64,000 nt of DNA from Hanamia caeni (GCF_003721595.1 NZ_RJJR01000002.1:62001-126000); one strand, 5' to 3'. Numbered from the stretch's first letter, positions 9,368-19,014 are shown. The notes: generated from the sequence alone by a model not told the origin. Made by a program: numbers and translations.

Positions 9368-11770
9368 ATGTCAGATAATAATAATGCGCCGGGAGCTCCT
9401 GGTATTGCCGCGCGATGGACCTCAAGTGCAAAATCCGGTTTAGGCAAGGCTTTCGACGATTCTTCAGGTGTCATATTTACCATCAGTCATGGCATTTTAG
9501 ATGAAATCTATTATCCGAGAGAAGATTTAGCGAGCATCAGGGACATGGAATTCCTGGTTACAGATGGCGCAGATTTTTTTTCTGAAGAAAAAAGAGATAC
9601 AAACCATTCAGTGAAATGGGTGGCCGAGGGAATACCGGCTTTTAAAATTGTAAATACTTGCAGGCAAAAGAGATATACCATCGAAAAGGAAATTATTACC
9701 GACCCCGGTCGGGAAACCGTGTTGCAACGGGTAAAATTCAAGCCGGCAAAAAAAACCGATTCTTCCAACCTTAAGCTTTTTCTTCTCCTTTCGCCTCACA
9801 TTAATGACAAGGGAGGAAATAATGATGGATGGGTAGCGGAGTATAAAGGCGTTCCTATGCTTTTTGCAAACCGCGAAGGCGTAACGCTGGCCGTAGCTTG
9901 TTTTTATGCAGATTTTATAAAACGCTCAGCAGGTTATGTTGGCATTTCGGACGGGTTTACCGATGTGAAACAGCATAAAAAAATGGAATGGCAATATAAG
10001 GCGGCGCACAATGGAAATATTGCATTAACGGCAGAAATTGATGTTTCAAAAACACAGGAGTTTGTGATTGCTATCAGCTTTGGCGCGATGGAAGAAGATG
10101 CAGCCCACCACGCATGGGCCAGTTTGCTGGATGGATTCGATGTTTCACTGGAAAGATATGTTGATGGATGGAAAAAGTTTCAAAAGCAATTGCATAGCGT
10201 TAAGTCTGACAGAAACGCTATTGGCAAGCATTTCAGAACCAGCGCAACTGTATTAAACATTCATCAGTCCAAAAAATTTCCCGGAGGTATAGTGGCCAGT
10301 CTTTCCATTCCCTGGGGAGAAACAAAAGGTGATGATGACGAGGCAGGGTACCACCTGGTATGGCCCCGCGATTTGGTAGAAACTTCCGGTGGCTTTTTAG
10401 CAATGAATTCGAAAAAGCAGGTGTTGCAAATTCTGAATTACCTGATGGCAACACAGGAGGAAGACGGACGATGGAGCCAGAATTTGTGGTTGGGAGGAAT
10501 GCCAAACTGGAAAGGGCTACAAATGGATGAAATCGCACTACCCATTATCCTGGTAGATAAATGCCATCACATTAAGCAAATTGAACCTGACAGGTTGAAA
10601 AGATATTGGCCCGGAATCAAAAAAGCGCTTTCTTTTCTGATTATTCATGGGCCCTCCACGCAGGAAGACCGCTGGGAAGAAGAGCCGGGCCTCACTGCGT
10701 TTACTTTGGCTGCCGAAATTACGGCGTTGCTTAGCGCTGCGCATCTTGCCGAAATTGACAACGATAAGGAAATGGCGAAGTATTGCCGTGAAACCGCAGA
10801 TTATTGGAATGGCGAAATTGAAAACTGGACTTATGTAACCGATACTCCGCTTTCAAAAGAAGTGGGAGTTGACGGCTATTATATGCGGATAAATCCTACC
10901 CAACAAAATGCGGAAGAAGTAAAAAATAATACTATCGTAATACAGAACAGAAATCCTGATAATGGAAAAATGCACCTTTGGGAACTGATTTGCGTGGATG
11001 CTTTGGCGCTCGTAAGGTTTGGTTTACGTGCTCCGGACGACCCCAAAATTTTGAACACCATCAAGGTTATTGACGCCAAATTGAAAGTGGATACACCCAA
11101 CGGGCCCTGCTGGCACCGCTATACGAATGATGGGTATGGAGAGGACAAAGAGGGCAATACCTTTCCGCAAAATGGCAATGGTATAGGCAGAGCATGGCCT
11201 TTGCTTGCGGGCGAAAGGGGGCATTATGAAATTGCCGCAGGCAATATTGCGGGTGCGAAAGAAATTATTAAATCAATGGATAAGTTTGCCAATAACGGAT
11301 TGATACCAGAACAAATTTGGGATACTGATGATATTCCCGAAAAAGAATTGTTTTTTGGGCAGCACTCCGGTTCGGCCATGCCACTTGTGTGGGCGCATTC
11401 TGAGTATATCAAACTGTGTTATTCTATTAAGCAGAAGAAAATATTCGATATGTCGCCGCATACGGAAGAGCGGTATATTAAAAAGAAAACAGTGTGTCCA
11501 TTTGCAGTTTGGCGCTTTTCATGGCCATGCGCGGTGATTCCCAAAGGGAAAAATCTTCGGATAGAATTACAGGCGGAAGCTACGGTGAGATGGTCGGCAG
11601 ATAAATGGAAAACAACTTATGATACGGATACTCGTGACACACGGTTAGGAATTCATGTTGCAGACATTGAATTAAAAGAAGTAGAAACCGATAAAATTTA
11701 CTTTACTTTTTTTTGGAAAAAAGCAAATCACTGGGAAAACCAAAACTTTACTATTCCGATTGCCTCATGA
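9368..11770 (+). CDS. Glycoside hydrolase family 15 protein (glucoamylase-like)
   Basis: At 800 residues it has the bacterial GH15 layout: an N-terminal beta-sandwich (about 1-260) and a C-terminal alpha/alpha-six barrel. The barrel shows YHLVWPRDLVETSG, the general-acid region RWEEEPGLTAFTLAAE and the general-base region NGLIPEQIWDT, the two glutamate sites known for the family. Known members release glucose from starch, maltodextrin, dextran or related alpha-glucans. An additional beta-rich segment of about 100 residues closes the protein. There is no signal peptide, so it probably acts in the cytoplasm on stored or imported alpha-glucan. It fits as the glucose-releasing step of the operon (inference). 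The start is 5 bases after the preceding stop. Confidence 0.9.
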   Translation: MSDNNNAPGAPGIAARWTSSAKSGLGKAFDDSSGVIFTISHGILDEIYYPREDLASIRDMEFLVTDGADFFSEEKRDTNHSVKWVAEGIPAFKIVNTCRQKRYTIEKEIITDPGRETVLQRVKFKPAKKTDSSNLKLFLLLSPHINDKGGNNDGWVAEYKGVPMLFANREGVTLAVACFYADFIKRSAGYVGISDGFTDVKQHKKMEWQYKAAHNGNIALTAEIDVSKTQEFVIAISFGAMEEDAAHHAWASLLDGFDVSLERYVDGWKKFQKQLHSVKSDRNAIGKHFRTSATVLNIHQSKKFPGGIVASLSIPWGETKGDDDEAGYHLVWPRDLVETSGGFLAMNSKKQVLQILNYLMATQEEDGRWSQNLWLGGMPNWKGLQMDEIALPIILVDKCHHIKQIEPDRLKRYWPGIKKALSFLIIHGPSTQEDRWEEEPGLTAFTLAAEITALLSAAHLAEIDNDKEMAKYCRETADYWNGEIENWTYVTDTPLSKEVGVDGYYMRINPTQQNAEEVKNNTIVIQNRNPDNGKMHLWELICVDALALVRFGLRAPDDPKILNTIKVIDAKLKVDTPNGPCWHRYTNDGYGEDKEGNTFPQNGNGIGRAWPLLAGERGHYEIAAGNIAGAKEIIKSMDKFANNGLIPEQIWDTDDIPEKELFFGQHSGSAMPLVWAHSEYIKLCYSIKQKKIFDMSPHTEERYIKKKTVCPFAVWRFSWPCAVIPKGKNLRIELQAEATVRWSADKWKTTYDTDTRDTRLGIHVADIELKEVETDKIYFTFFWKKANHWENQNFTIPIAS

Positions 11771-11798
11771 GCTTAATTTTTCTAACTATCACTATTAA

Positions 11799-12347
11799 AT
11801 GGAAAAGACCAATGATAATATTCCGACAGGCTTCAAATCAAATCCTTCTTCGTGGGAAAAACGAAAGGCACTGCTATTTTTGGCAGTAGCCGGATTTTTT
11901 GTTGCCCTTTATCTCGGGCTGTATGAATTAAAAGTATTTGAAACCGTATGGGAACCATTTTTTGGAAATGGAACACAAAACGTATTGAAGTCTTCCTTTT
12001 CCAAATCATTACCCATACCCGACGGAATTTTGGGTGCTTTTGGATATCTGTGCGATGTAATTTTGGTTTCCATTGGCAATGAAAGCCGATGGTACGCAAG
12101 CCCATGGATTGTAATTTTATATTTCCTGTTAGTAGTATTGATGGCGCTGGTAAGCATCTTCTTAATTATCCTCCAGGCTTTTATTGTGGATGCTTGGTGC
12201 ACTCTTTGTCTTTTATCCGCTGTTTTGTCTTTTAGCATGGTGTATCCTGCTTTGACCGAGTTTAGGGCTACAATGCATTATCTCCGGCATCAAAAGAAAG
12301 CGGGAAAGACCTGGTACAAGCCATTGAAGGAAAATAAACGTTTATGA
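11799..12347 (+). CDS. VKOR-family integral membrane protein without the loop cysteine pair
   Basis: The 182-residue protein has four hydrophobic helices (about 27-46, 72-92, 98-125, 127-150). The active-site CxxC is in DAWCTLCLLSAV at the start of the last helix. The overall plan, with the spacer LPIPDGILGAFGYL, is that of vitamin K epoxide reductase homologues, which re-oxidise thioredoxin-like proteins using quinone. The periplasmic loop that normally carries a second cysteine pair reads EPFFGNGTQNVLKSS, so both loop cysteines are missing. The only other cysteine is in helix two (GYLCDV). Electron relay from a partner would therefore have to differ from the standard enzyme. It is the last gene of the operon. 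Confidence 0.75.
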   Translation: MEKTNDNIPTGFKSNPSSWEKRKALLFLAVAGFFVALYLGLYELKVFETVWEPFFGNGTQNVLKSSFSKSLPIPDGILGAFGYLCDVILVSIGNESRWYASPWIVILYFLLVVLMALVSIFLIILQAFIVDAWCTLCLLSAVLSFSMVYPALTEFRATMHYLRHQKKAGKTWYKPLKENKRL

Positions 12348-12410
12348 ATGTTCGTAGATTTACTATTTACACAGTAAATTCAGTATCAAAAAAATCAGTC
12401 AGTTTTGCGC

Positions 12411-12441
12411 TTGTGCAGTGTTGTAGCGCGGCCTATCTTTG
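12411..12441 (+). promoter_or_regulatory. Bacteroidota-type promoter for a candidate small RNA
   Basis: TTG at 12411-12413 and TATCTTTG at 12434-12441 are separated by 20 bases, which matches the -33/-7 consensus (TTTG, TAnnTTTG) of this phylum. The predicted start is near 12446. No plus-strand protein gene follows before the 3' end of the opposing surA-like gene, so the promoter has no coding target. Confidence 0.6.
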
Positions 12442-12446
12442 TTCTC

Positions 12447-12562
12447 AGAAGTTGATTGATGTTCAACAGACATTAATCGTCAAATCCAAATCCATTGAAA
12501 AATACCGATTCCCTTAATCCAGTAAAAACCAATAATCCGATATCAGTCAACTTCTTTTTTTT
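12447..12562 (+). ncRNA. Candidate small RNA with paired ends and U-tract
   Basis: The predicted transcript begins with AGAAGTTGATTG (12447-12458), which pairs with CAGTCAACTTCT (12544-12555): 12 base pairs with one G-U. Seven T follow directly, so the closing stem is also an intrinsic terminator. A strong promoter ends 5 bases upstream. A second possible hairpin uses GATTGATG (12454-12461) and CATTAATC and would compete with the outer stem. The 85-nt interior is rich in AATCC/ATTCC words (five of them) with little other structure, so it may be an exposed pairing region. Length, end pairing and isolation resemble 6S or other housekeeping RNAs. However, 6S is usually longer, and the GGAAGCAGC-type signature of SRP RNA is absent. 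Confidence 0.5.
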
Positions 12563-12662
12563 GAATCTATCCTTTTGAAAAATATTTATCCCGATGAAAA
12601 CCGGCCTTAATCCAGCCGAAACCGTCCTTGAAAAACCAGTAACCTTCAGAAATGAAAATTTT

Positions 12663-12694
12663 AAAAACTTTCGCCCAAAAAGCGGAAGTTTTTT
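12663..12694. terminator. Bidirectional intrinsic terminator
   Basis: A 12-bp stem with one G-U (12663-12674 with 12682-12693) around a 7-nt loop has A-rich and T-rich flanks on both sides. It can stop plus-strand transcripts from the small RNA region and minus-strand transcripts from the surA-like gene. A second inverted repeat (TTAAGCCT at 12696-12703, AGGCTTAA at 12723-12730) follows. Confidence 0.65.
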
Positions 12695-12807
12695 ATTAAG
12701 CCTGTCAACAGAACTTAATAGAAGGCTTAATTGATTTCAATAGAATAGCAGTAAAGCAATAAATACGCTAAATTTTATTTTTAAACTATCGGAAAGAAGC
12801 AAACACG

Positions 12808-14178
12808 TTAATTGCCGGCAGTAGTCCTTTCGCCTGTCCAGTCTTTCACTTCGGGGCAGGATGCATAATCCTTTGAAACATTGATATAGAAGCCGGACAT
12901 TTTTTGTGCAAACCAGTCATCGAGCGCCTGGTTCTTTTTTTCTTCCAGTGCTCTTTGGGCTACTTTATCATAATCATCCTTCAGGTTTTCGCGGTGTGGC
13001 TGTGTTTCAGACTTTATCTCTACAATTCTTACTGCCTTTTTTCCACTGGATGGGTCCATATATTCTTCGGGTGATGAGTACTCGCCTACTTTTAAATCTT
13101 TGAGCCTGAGAACAAGATCTTTGTCAAGCTGATCAATGGACAAAAGAGTAGACTGTCCATCCGGGCCGGTAATGAGCCCGCCGGTAAATTTGCTGGCATC
13201 GTCTTCACTGAATTTGGAAACTGCCTCCCCAAATTGAAGTTTTCCATCAACCAACAATGTGCGGATAGAATCGAGTTTTTCTTTGGCGGCATTAATTTCA
13301 ACAGAACTTACCTGTGGAACTTTCAAAATGTGGCGAATGGTAGCATCATCGCCACGGCGGCTCACCATTTGGATTATATGATAGCCAAATTTGGTTTTGA
13401 AAACATTGGATATCTGCCCGTCTTTCAGGCTAAAGGCTTTTGCTAAAAAAACAGGATCAAATTGAGTTTCATTACGGTTAATTTCGTACATGCCTCCTTT
13501 ATCTTTGCTTCCGGGATCATCTGAAAAGAGAGAAGCCAGCACTTCAAACTTTTTGCTTCCGTCTTCAACTTCTTTTTTGTATTCCTTCAATTGATCAATG
13601 GCATAATTTTCAAGATCGCGGCTTGGTTTGGGATAAATTACAATTTGACCTACTTCCAACTGCGATTCGTAAAAATGAAGACTATCTTTGGGAATTTTAT
13701 TATAATAAGCTTCCACCTCTTTGGGCGTAATTCTTACATTGCCTACAATTTTGTCGCGTTCAGCAGCAGCTAATTTTTGGTCCCTGACCACTGGCTTAAA
13801 TTCTTCCTTGAGTTGAAAAACGGTTTTCCCCGCAACTTGTTCCAAAATTTCTTTGGAGCCATATTGTTGAATGTAATAGCGGATTTTATTATCTATTTCT
13901 GCATCTACATCTTCATCAGAAACGGGAAGAGAATCTCTTTCTGCCTGGATTACCAGCGCTTTTAAAGCGAGCGCCTGCTGAAGCAAGAGGCAGGATGCGT
14001 TGGGCGGAACAGAAATATTTTGCCTTTGCATGTCATGAATGCTGTTTTCGATGTCACTTCGCAAAATAATTTTATCGCCTACTGTGGCGATAATTTTATC
14101 TGCCAGCACCTTTTTTGTCTGCGCAAAAGAAGTGAACGTGAAAATGACAGAACAAACAGTGAAAAATACTTTTTTCAT
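12808..14178 (-). CDS. surA: SurA-like periplasmic peptidyl-prolyl isomerase/chaperone
   Basis: The 456-residue protein starts with a signal peptide (MKKVFFTVCSVIFTFTSFA). A SurA N-terminal chaperone domain follows (ADKIIATVGDKIILRSDIE), then two parvulin PPIC domains: the first around residues 170-275 (SQLEVGQIVIYP, KDKGGMYEI, FGYHIIQM), the second around 280-385 (IRHILKVP, FTGGLI). Known SurA proteins escort outer-membrane beta-barrel proteins through the periplasm. The second parvulin domain looks diverged, so isomerase activity may rest with the first. The gene lies downstream of rimP-nusA-infB on the same strand but has a 147-base gap with its own promoter-like box. Its 3' end faces the bidirectional terminator. 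Confidence 0.88.
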   Translation of the reverse strand: MKKVFFTVCSVIFTFTSFAQTKKVLADKIIATVGDKIILRSDIENSIHDMQRQNISVPPNASCLLLQQALALKALVIQAERDSLPVSDEDVDAEIDNKIRYYIQQYGSKEILEQVAGKTVFQLKEEFKPVVRDQKLAAAERDKIVGNVRITPKEVEAYYNKIPKDSLHFYESQLEVGQIVIYPKPSRDLENYAIDQLKEYKKEVEDGSKKFEVLASLFSDDPGSKDKGGMYEINRNETQFDPVFLAKAFSLKDGQISNVFKTKFGYHIIQMVSRRGDDATIRHILKVPQVSSVEINAAKEKLDSIRTLLVDGKLQFGEAVSKFSEDDASKFTGGLITGPDGQSTLLSIDQLDKDLVLRLKDLKVGEYSSPEEYMDPSSGKKAVRIVEIKSETQPHRENLKDDYDKVAQRALEEKKNQALDDWFAQKMSGFYINVSKDYASCPEVKDWTGERTTAGN

Positions 14179-14239
14179 TGAAAATATTTGAATTCGGGAA
14201 AACAGTTGACGCCCTCTGATTTAAAAAAAATTAATTTCT

Positions 14240-14247
14240 CAAAAATA
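14240..14247 (-). promoter_or_regulatory. Possible -7 box for surA-like gene
   Basis: On the minus strand TATTTTTG fits TAnnTTTG and lies 61 bases before the start codon at 14178. No good TTTG is seen at the -33 position, so the promoter may be weak or read-through from infB may dominate. Confidence 0.3.
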
Positions 14248-14325
14248 CAATGCTAATTGATGAGTTAATTTTCGGGAAAGTTAAAAGATAGCGTTCTTTT
14301 GTTAAGAAAGTGATGGTTTGGAAGC

Positions 14326-17151
14326 TTACAATGTTCTTTTTATCTCGATTTCCTCGAAAGCCTCTACCATATCTCCTGCTTTTAAATCGTTGTAATTTCT
14401 TAAGGTAAGGCCACATTCCATATTGTTGTTTACCTCTTTCACATCGTCCTTAAACCGCTTGAGGCTTCCCAGCTCGCCATTATGGATAATGATGCCATCT
14501 CTTACGAGACGTACGCGGTTGTTCCTTGCTATTTTACCTTCCACCACCATACAACCGGCAACAGTAGCCTTATCAAATTTGTAGGTTTCTTTTACTTCTG
14601 CAATGCCCAAAACTTTTTCCTGGATTTTTGGTTCCAGCATTCCTTCCATTGCGCTCTTTACTTCGTCAATGGCGTCGTAAATGATTGAGTAGGTTTTTAT
14701 TTCAACTCCTTCATGCTCGGCTATTTTTGAAGCCTGGAGCGAAGGACGAACATTAAAGCCGATGATTACAGCATCAGAAGCTGTAGCCAACATTACATCC
14801 GTTTCTGTTATCTGACCCACACCCTGGTGAACAATGCTCACGGCAATTTCTTCTGTACTTAATTTTTGTAAAGAATCACTTAAAGCTTCTACTGAGCCGT
14901 CCACATCTGCACGGATAAGCAGGTTCAATTGTTTGAAATTACCCAAAGCGAGCCTGCGTCCAATTTCATCAAGCGTGATATGTTTTTTAGCGCGGATACC
15001 TTGTTCACGAAGAATTTGGGCTCTTCTGTTGGCGGTATCTTTCGCCTCTGACTCATCCTCAAATACTTTGAAAGTTTCTCCTGCCTGCGGCGCTCCGTTA
15101 AGCCCGAGCACAAGAACCGGTGTAGAAGGAGGTGCAGAACTGATACGTTGATTTCTTTCGTTAAACATTGCTTTGATGCGGCCATAATGCTGTCCGGATA
15201 CCAAAAGATCTCCCTGGTTTAATGTTCCGTTTTGAACTAAAATAGTTGCTACGTATCCACGGCCCTTATCCAGGGATGCTTCAATAACGCTTCCGCTGGC
15301 TGGCCTTTTTGGGTTTGCCTTTAATTCAAGCAAATCTGATTCAAGCAAAACTTTATCTAAAAGCTCATCTACATTAACTCCTTTTTTGGCGCTGATTTCC
15401 TGGCTTTGATATTTTCCACCCCAATCTTCCACCAAAATATTCATCGCTGCCAGTTGTTCTTTTATTTTTTCAGGATTGGCTCCTTCTTTATCCATTTTGT
15501 TGAGCGCAAAAACCATTGGCACGTCCGCAGCCTGGGCATGTGAGATAGCTTCTTTGGTTTGTGGCATTACTGCATCATCCGCAGCGATTACAATCACAGC
15601 TATGTCGGTAACTTTTGCGCCTCTGGCGCGCATTGCCGTAAACGCTTCGTGACCCGGAGTATCGAGGAAGGTAATGGTGCGGCCGTTTTTTACTTGTACT
15701 TCATAGGCGCCAATGTGCTGTGTAATTCCGCCTGCCTCACCTGCAATTACATTTGCATGGCGAATATAATCCAGCAAAGAAGTCTTACCATGGTCCACAT
15801 GGCCCATGATGGTAACTATAGGAGCCCGTGGAACGAGATCTTCCTCATTTTCTTCTTCCTCTTCCTCATCTATTTCGTTGTGGGTATCTACGTCAATAAA
15901 TTCTACTTCGTAATTAAATTCACTGGCCACCAGTTCTATCACATCAGCCTCAAGCCTTTGATTAATAGAAACCATGATACCGAGGCTCATGCATTTGCTG
16001 ATAACATCTGCAAAGCTTACATCCATCAAATTCGCAAATTCACTAACGGAAATAAATTCAGTAACCTGTAGTTTATTTTCTGTAGATTCTTCCCCGACAG
16101 TTTCTGCTGCTTCTTCCCGCTTTTGCTTCCGGTATTTGGCTTTAAGGCTTTTACCTCTTCCGCCGGATCCGGCCAGCTTAGCCTGGGTTTCTTTTATCTT
16201 ATCCTGAATTTCTTTCTCGTCAATTTCTTTTTCTTCGCGACGTGGAGGCGCATTTCTGTTAAACCTGCCGCCCTGTGGCCTGTTATCGCTATGAGGTGGC
16301 CTGCTGGGGCCGCCCGGCCGTGGTGGGTGATTGGTTGGTTTTTTATCAACTATAATACGTTTACGCTTTCGCCTCTCATCTGGCTTGGGACGGGTTTCTG
16401 TATTAACAGGCAGATCTATTTTTCCCATAATTTTCGGGCCTTCCAATTTTACCGCTTTGATGTTGCTGATAACAGGAACTTCTTTTTCAGGTTCTGCCAC
16501 AGGCCCTTTGGGTGCTTCTTCAGTTTCAATCGGCGGCTCTTCTTTTGAAATGACGCCCTTTACTTTTCCTTTTGCCTCTTTTTTCTTTGAATCTTTTTTA
16601 GGCCTTACCGAAGAATCGATCAGGCTAAGGTCAATTTTATCAACTATTTTAAGACCTTCTACTTCAGGAATTTCTATCTTTTCTATCTCTGCAACCGGGG
16701 CCGGCTCAATAGGAACTGTCTCTGCTTTTTCCGTATCATTTTCTACTTTAATTTCTGCCACTTCCGGTGCATCCTTTTGTGGGATTTCACTTTCTTTTTC
16801 AGAAATAACCGGCTCAATCATTTCTTCTGCTTTCTCCTCTACCGGCTTTTCTTCTTTTACCGGTTTGGCAGGCTCTTTTTTATTAAATGAAAGATCCTGC
16901 TCATCCTTTCTCTTCTTATTTTCTGAAGGCGTGTTTTTTGGAAGATCGATTTGTTCTGCCTTTTGCTTTGCTACTTTATCCGGCTGAAATTCTACCTGCA
17001 GGACACGGTACATCTCTTCCGTAAGCTTGGTACTTGGCTTAAGATCATCGCTGCTAAAGTCTTTTGATACCAAAAAGTCTATCAAAGTATTAGTACCTAT
17101 ATTAAACTCTTTGGCCGCAGCCATCAACCGTGGTGTATTTATTTCTGCCAT
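14326..17151 (-). CDS. infB: Translation initiation factor IF-2
   Basis: The 941-residue protein has an IF2 N-terminal subdomain (residues 1-55), then a long low-complexity segment rich in Glu, Lys and Pro (about 65-340). A second IF2N-like unit precedes the GTPase core, which shows G1 [10 protein letters not shown]3 DTPGHEAF and G4 NKMDKEG. Domains II-IV follow, ending with the fMet-tRNA-binding C-terminal barrel ([23 protein letters not shown]). It brings initiator tRNA to the 30S subunit and promotes subunit joining with GTP. It sits downstream of nusA by 86 bases in the conserved rimP-nusA-infB order. The charged segment produces long but meaningless open frames on the opposite strand. 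Confidence 0.97.
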   Translation of the reverse strand: MAEINTPRLMAAAKEFNIGTNTLIDFLVSKDFSSDDLKPSTKLTEEMYRVLQVEFQPDKVAKQKAEQIDLPKNTPSENKKRKDEQDLSFNKKEPAKPVKEEKPVEEKAEEMIEPVISEKESEIPQKDAPEVAEIKVENDTEKAETVPIEPAPVAEIEKIEIPEVEGLKIVDKIDLSLIDSSVRPKKDSKKKEAKGKVKGVISKEEPPIETEEAPKGPVAEPEKEVPVISNIKAVKLEGPKIMGKIDLPVNTETRPKPDERRKRKRIIVDKKPTNHPPRPGGPSRPPHSDNRPQGGRFNRNAPPRREEKEIDEKEIQDKIKETQAKLAGSGGRGKSLKAKYRKQKREEAAETVGEESTENKLQVTEFISVSEFANLMDVSFADVISKCMSLGIMVSINQRLEADVIELVASEFNYEVEFIDVDTHNEIDEEEEEENEEDLVPRAPIVTIMGHVDHGKTSLLDYIRHANVIAGEAGGITQHIGAYEVQVKNGRTITFLDTPGHEAFTAMRARGAKVTDIAVIVIAADDAVMPQTKEAISHAQAADVPMVFALNKMDKEGANPEKIKEQLAAMNILVEDWGGKYQSQEISAKKGVNVDELLDKVLLESDLLELKANPKRPASGSVIEASLDKGRGYVATILVQNGTLNQGDLLVSGQHYGRIKAMFNERNQRISSAPPSTPVLVLGLNGAPQAGETFKVFEDESEAKDTANRRAQILREQGIRAKKHITLDEIGRRLALGNFKQLNLLIRADVDGSVEALSDSLQKLSTEEIAVSIVHQGVGQITETDVMLATASDAVIIGFNVRPSLQASKIAEHEGVEIKTYSIIYDAIDEVKSAMEGMLEPKIQEKVLGIAEVKETYKFDKATVAGCMVVEGKIARNNRVRLVRDGIIIHNGELGSLKRFKDDVKEVNNNMECGLTLRNYNDLKAGDMVEAFEEIEIKRTL

Positions 17152-17237
17152 TAATCTTTCCCTACTTCTTTATTGAAGTGATTTTTATTGTTTTGTTTAT
17201 AGTCAAGCAACAAATAATGTAATTTTATAATTTGCTG

Positions 17238-18488
17238 CTATTCGTCCGAAAATTCTTCGTTCAATATCTTTTTTACCTCAGCGATAGTTTCTTTTTCCAA
17301 ATCAGTTCTGCGTTCCAGTTCTTCATCAGACAAGTCTAACACGCTTTTCGCTGTATCGCATCCAATCTTTTTTAGTTCATCAATCACCCATGTTTCCAGC
17401 TCATCTGTAAATTCGTCCAGATCCACATCATATTCTTCTACTTCGCCTTCATTATCGCGGAATACATCGATCTCAAGCCCGGTAAGCTCACATGCCAGTT
17501 TAATGTTTACTCCGCGGCGACCAATAGCCAGTGAAACCTGGTCAGGCTTTAAATAAACACTCGCGTGTTTTGCTTCCATATCCACATCCATGCTGGTAAT
17601 TTTTGCGGGTGTTAGCGAACGCTGAATTAATAGTTGAATATTATTAGTCCAGTTGATTACGTCGATATTTTCATTTTTTAATTCGCGAACGATGCCATGA
17701 ATACGGCTTCCTTTCATACCTACACAGGCGCCAACCGGATCGATACGATCATCAAAACTTTCTACTGCCACTTTAGCTCTTTCTCCCGGGTCGCGAACGA
17801 TTTTCTTAATCACGATGAGGCCGTCAAAAATTTCAGGAACTTCAATTTCCAGCAATTTAGCGAGGAATGAATTATCTGTTCTGGAAACGATGATTACTGC
17901 CTGGTTGTTTTTGAGTTCTACATTTTTTACAACTGCTCTTATGGTTTCGCCTTTCTTGAAATAATCCGAAGGGATTTGTTCTGATTTCGGAAGCAACATT
18001 TCATTTCCTTCTTCATCTAACAACAAAATTTCCTTTTTCCAAACCTGGTAAACCTCACCTGTGATGATATCGCCGATCCTGTCTTCATACTTTTTAATAA
18101 GAATATTTTTCTTAAGATCGTTAATGCGGCTGGCTAAGGTTTGTTTGCCTGCAAGTATGGCCCGGCGGCCAAATTCTTTTTGAATATCCACTTCCTCATA
18201 TAATTCTTCGCCTACCTGGTAGTCAGGCTCTATTTTGATGGCATCTTTATATTCTACTTCCGTGAGCGTATTATACAAGTCATCATCCTCAACGATGGTG
18301 CGGCGCCTGAAAATTTCGAGGTCACCTTTCTGGTCGTTAACGATTACATCAAAATTTTCATCAGATCCGTATTTTTTGCGGATTAATGTTTTAAAGACAT
18401 CCTCCATTACTTTCATTAAAGTAGGCCTGTCTATATTTTCAGCGTCTTTGAATTCCTGGAAGGATTCAATTAAATTGATACTTGCCAT
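17238..18488 (-). CDS. nusA: Transcription termination/antitermination factor NusA
   Basis: The 416-residue protein has the RNA-polymerase-binding N-terminal domain (1-130, with GRRAILAGKQTLASRI). An S1 domain (about 135-205, GDIITGEVYQVWKKEILLL) and two KH domains follow (DPVGACVGMKGSRIHGI and DQVSLAIGRRGVNIKLA). There is a short acidic tail with one helix-hairpin-helix-like segment (ELKKIGCDTAKSVLDLS). It is shorter than the E. coli protein because the second acidic repeat is missing, as is usual in this phylum. NusA binds elongating polymerase and tunes pausing and termination. RimP ends 9 bases upstream, so the two are co-transcribed. Confidence 0.97.
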   Translation of the reverse strand: MASINLIESFQEFKDAENIDRPTLMKVMEDVFKTLIRKKYGSDENFDVIVNDQKGDLEIFRRRTIVEDDDLYNTLTEVEYKDAIKIEPDYQVGEELYEEVDIQKEFGRRAILAGKQTLASRINDLKKNILIKKYEDRIGDIITGEVYQVWKKEILLLDEEGNEMLLPKSEQIPSDYFKKGETIRAVVKNVELKNNQAVIIVSRTDNSFLAKLLEIEVPEIFDGLIVIKKIVRDPGERAKVAVESFDDRIDPVGACVGMKGSRIHGIVRELKNENIDVINWTNNIQLLIQRSLTPAKITSMDVDMEAKHASVYLKPDQVSLAIGRRGVNIKLACELTGLEIDVFRDNEGEVEEYDVDLDEFTDELETWVIDELKKIGCDTAKSVLDLSDEELERRTDLEKETIAEVKKILNEEFSDE

Positions 18489-18497
18489 ACTGTTATT

Positions 18498-18968
18498 TTA
18501 AAAAGTTATCAGCACGGTGGCGTGCTTTATCTGATTAAACAATATTGTTGTCGTTTTTTTTGTCATTTTATTTCCTTTACCTGATTGTTGTTCTATTTTA
18601 ATTTCATTTTCGTTTACATCAACAAGCGTTCCTTCGGATTTTGATCCATCGTGCATCACTACCTCCAGCTTGCGGCCTATATTTTTCTTAAACTGTCTTA
18701 ATAACTGCAATGGCCTGTCAACACCGAAAGAAGATACTTCCAAAGAAAAATTATGAGATGCAAAAACCTGGGTTTCCTCTATAAATTTATACAGCGCTTT
18801 ATTGATAACTGTGCAATCGTCAATAGTGATTCCGTTGTCGCCATCCAGCAAAACGGTCACCTTATTTCCCGGCGCTATTTTTACCTCTACCAGAAACAGG
18901 TCCTTTTTGTCTTTAATAAAATCCTTCACAAAGGTTTCTATTTTCTCGCTTTCCGCAGAGATGCCCAT
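18498..18968 (-). CDS. rimP: Ribosome maturation factor RimP
   Basis: The 156-residue protein has the RimP N-terminal alpha/beta domain with VKIAPGNKVTVLLDGDNGI and TIDDCTVINKALYKFIE, the characteristic LEVSSFGVDRPLQLLRQFKKNIGR segment (the phylum's version of the SPGLDRPL motif), and a C-terminal SH3-like domain. It helps mature the 30S subunit. It is the first gene of rimP-nusA-infB and is preceded by a clear promoter (19035-19067) and a leader hairpin (18993-19014). Confidence 0.94.
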   Translation of the reverse strand: MGISAESEKIETFVKDFIKDKKDLFLVEVKIAPGNKVTVLLDGDNGITIDDCTVINKALYKFIEETQVFASHNFSLEVSSFGVDRPLQLLRQFKKNIGRKLEVVMHDGSKSEGTLVDVNENEIKIEQQSGKGNKMTKKTTTILFNQIKHATVLITF

Positions 18969-18992
18969 GTTCTTGTTATTTTCAAATAAAAG

Positions 18993-19014
18993 AAGGGAAC
19001 GCTTCCGTTCCCTT
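18993..19014 (-). promoter_or_regulatory. Leader hairpin of the rimP-nusA-infB operon, possible attenuator
   Basis: A perfect 9-bp stem (18993-19001 with 19006-19014, 4-nt loop) lies between the promoter and the rimP start. On the minus strand it is followed by CTTTTATTT, so it looks like a weak intrinsic terminator inside the leader. Control of the operon by NusA-sensitive read-through is an inference. Confidence 0.5.

Noticed and set aside
12447..12562. SRP (4.5S) RNA
   Set aside because: The GGAAGCAGC-type apical motif is absent.
15559..16987. Long open frames on the plus strand opposite infB
   Set aside because: They mirror the Glu/Lys/Pro-rich part of IF-2 and have Ser/Phe-rich products without any domain.
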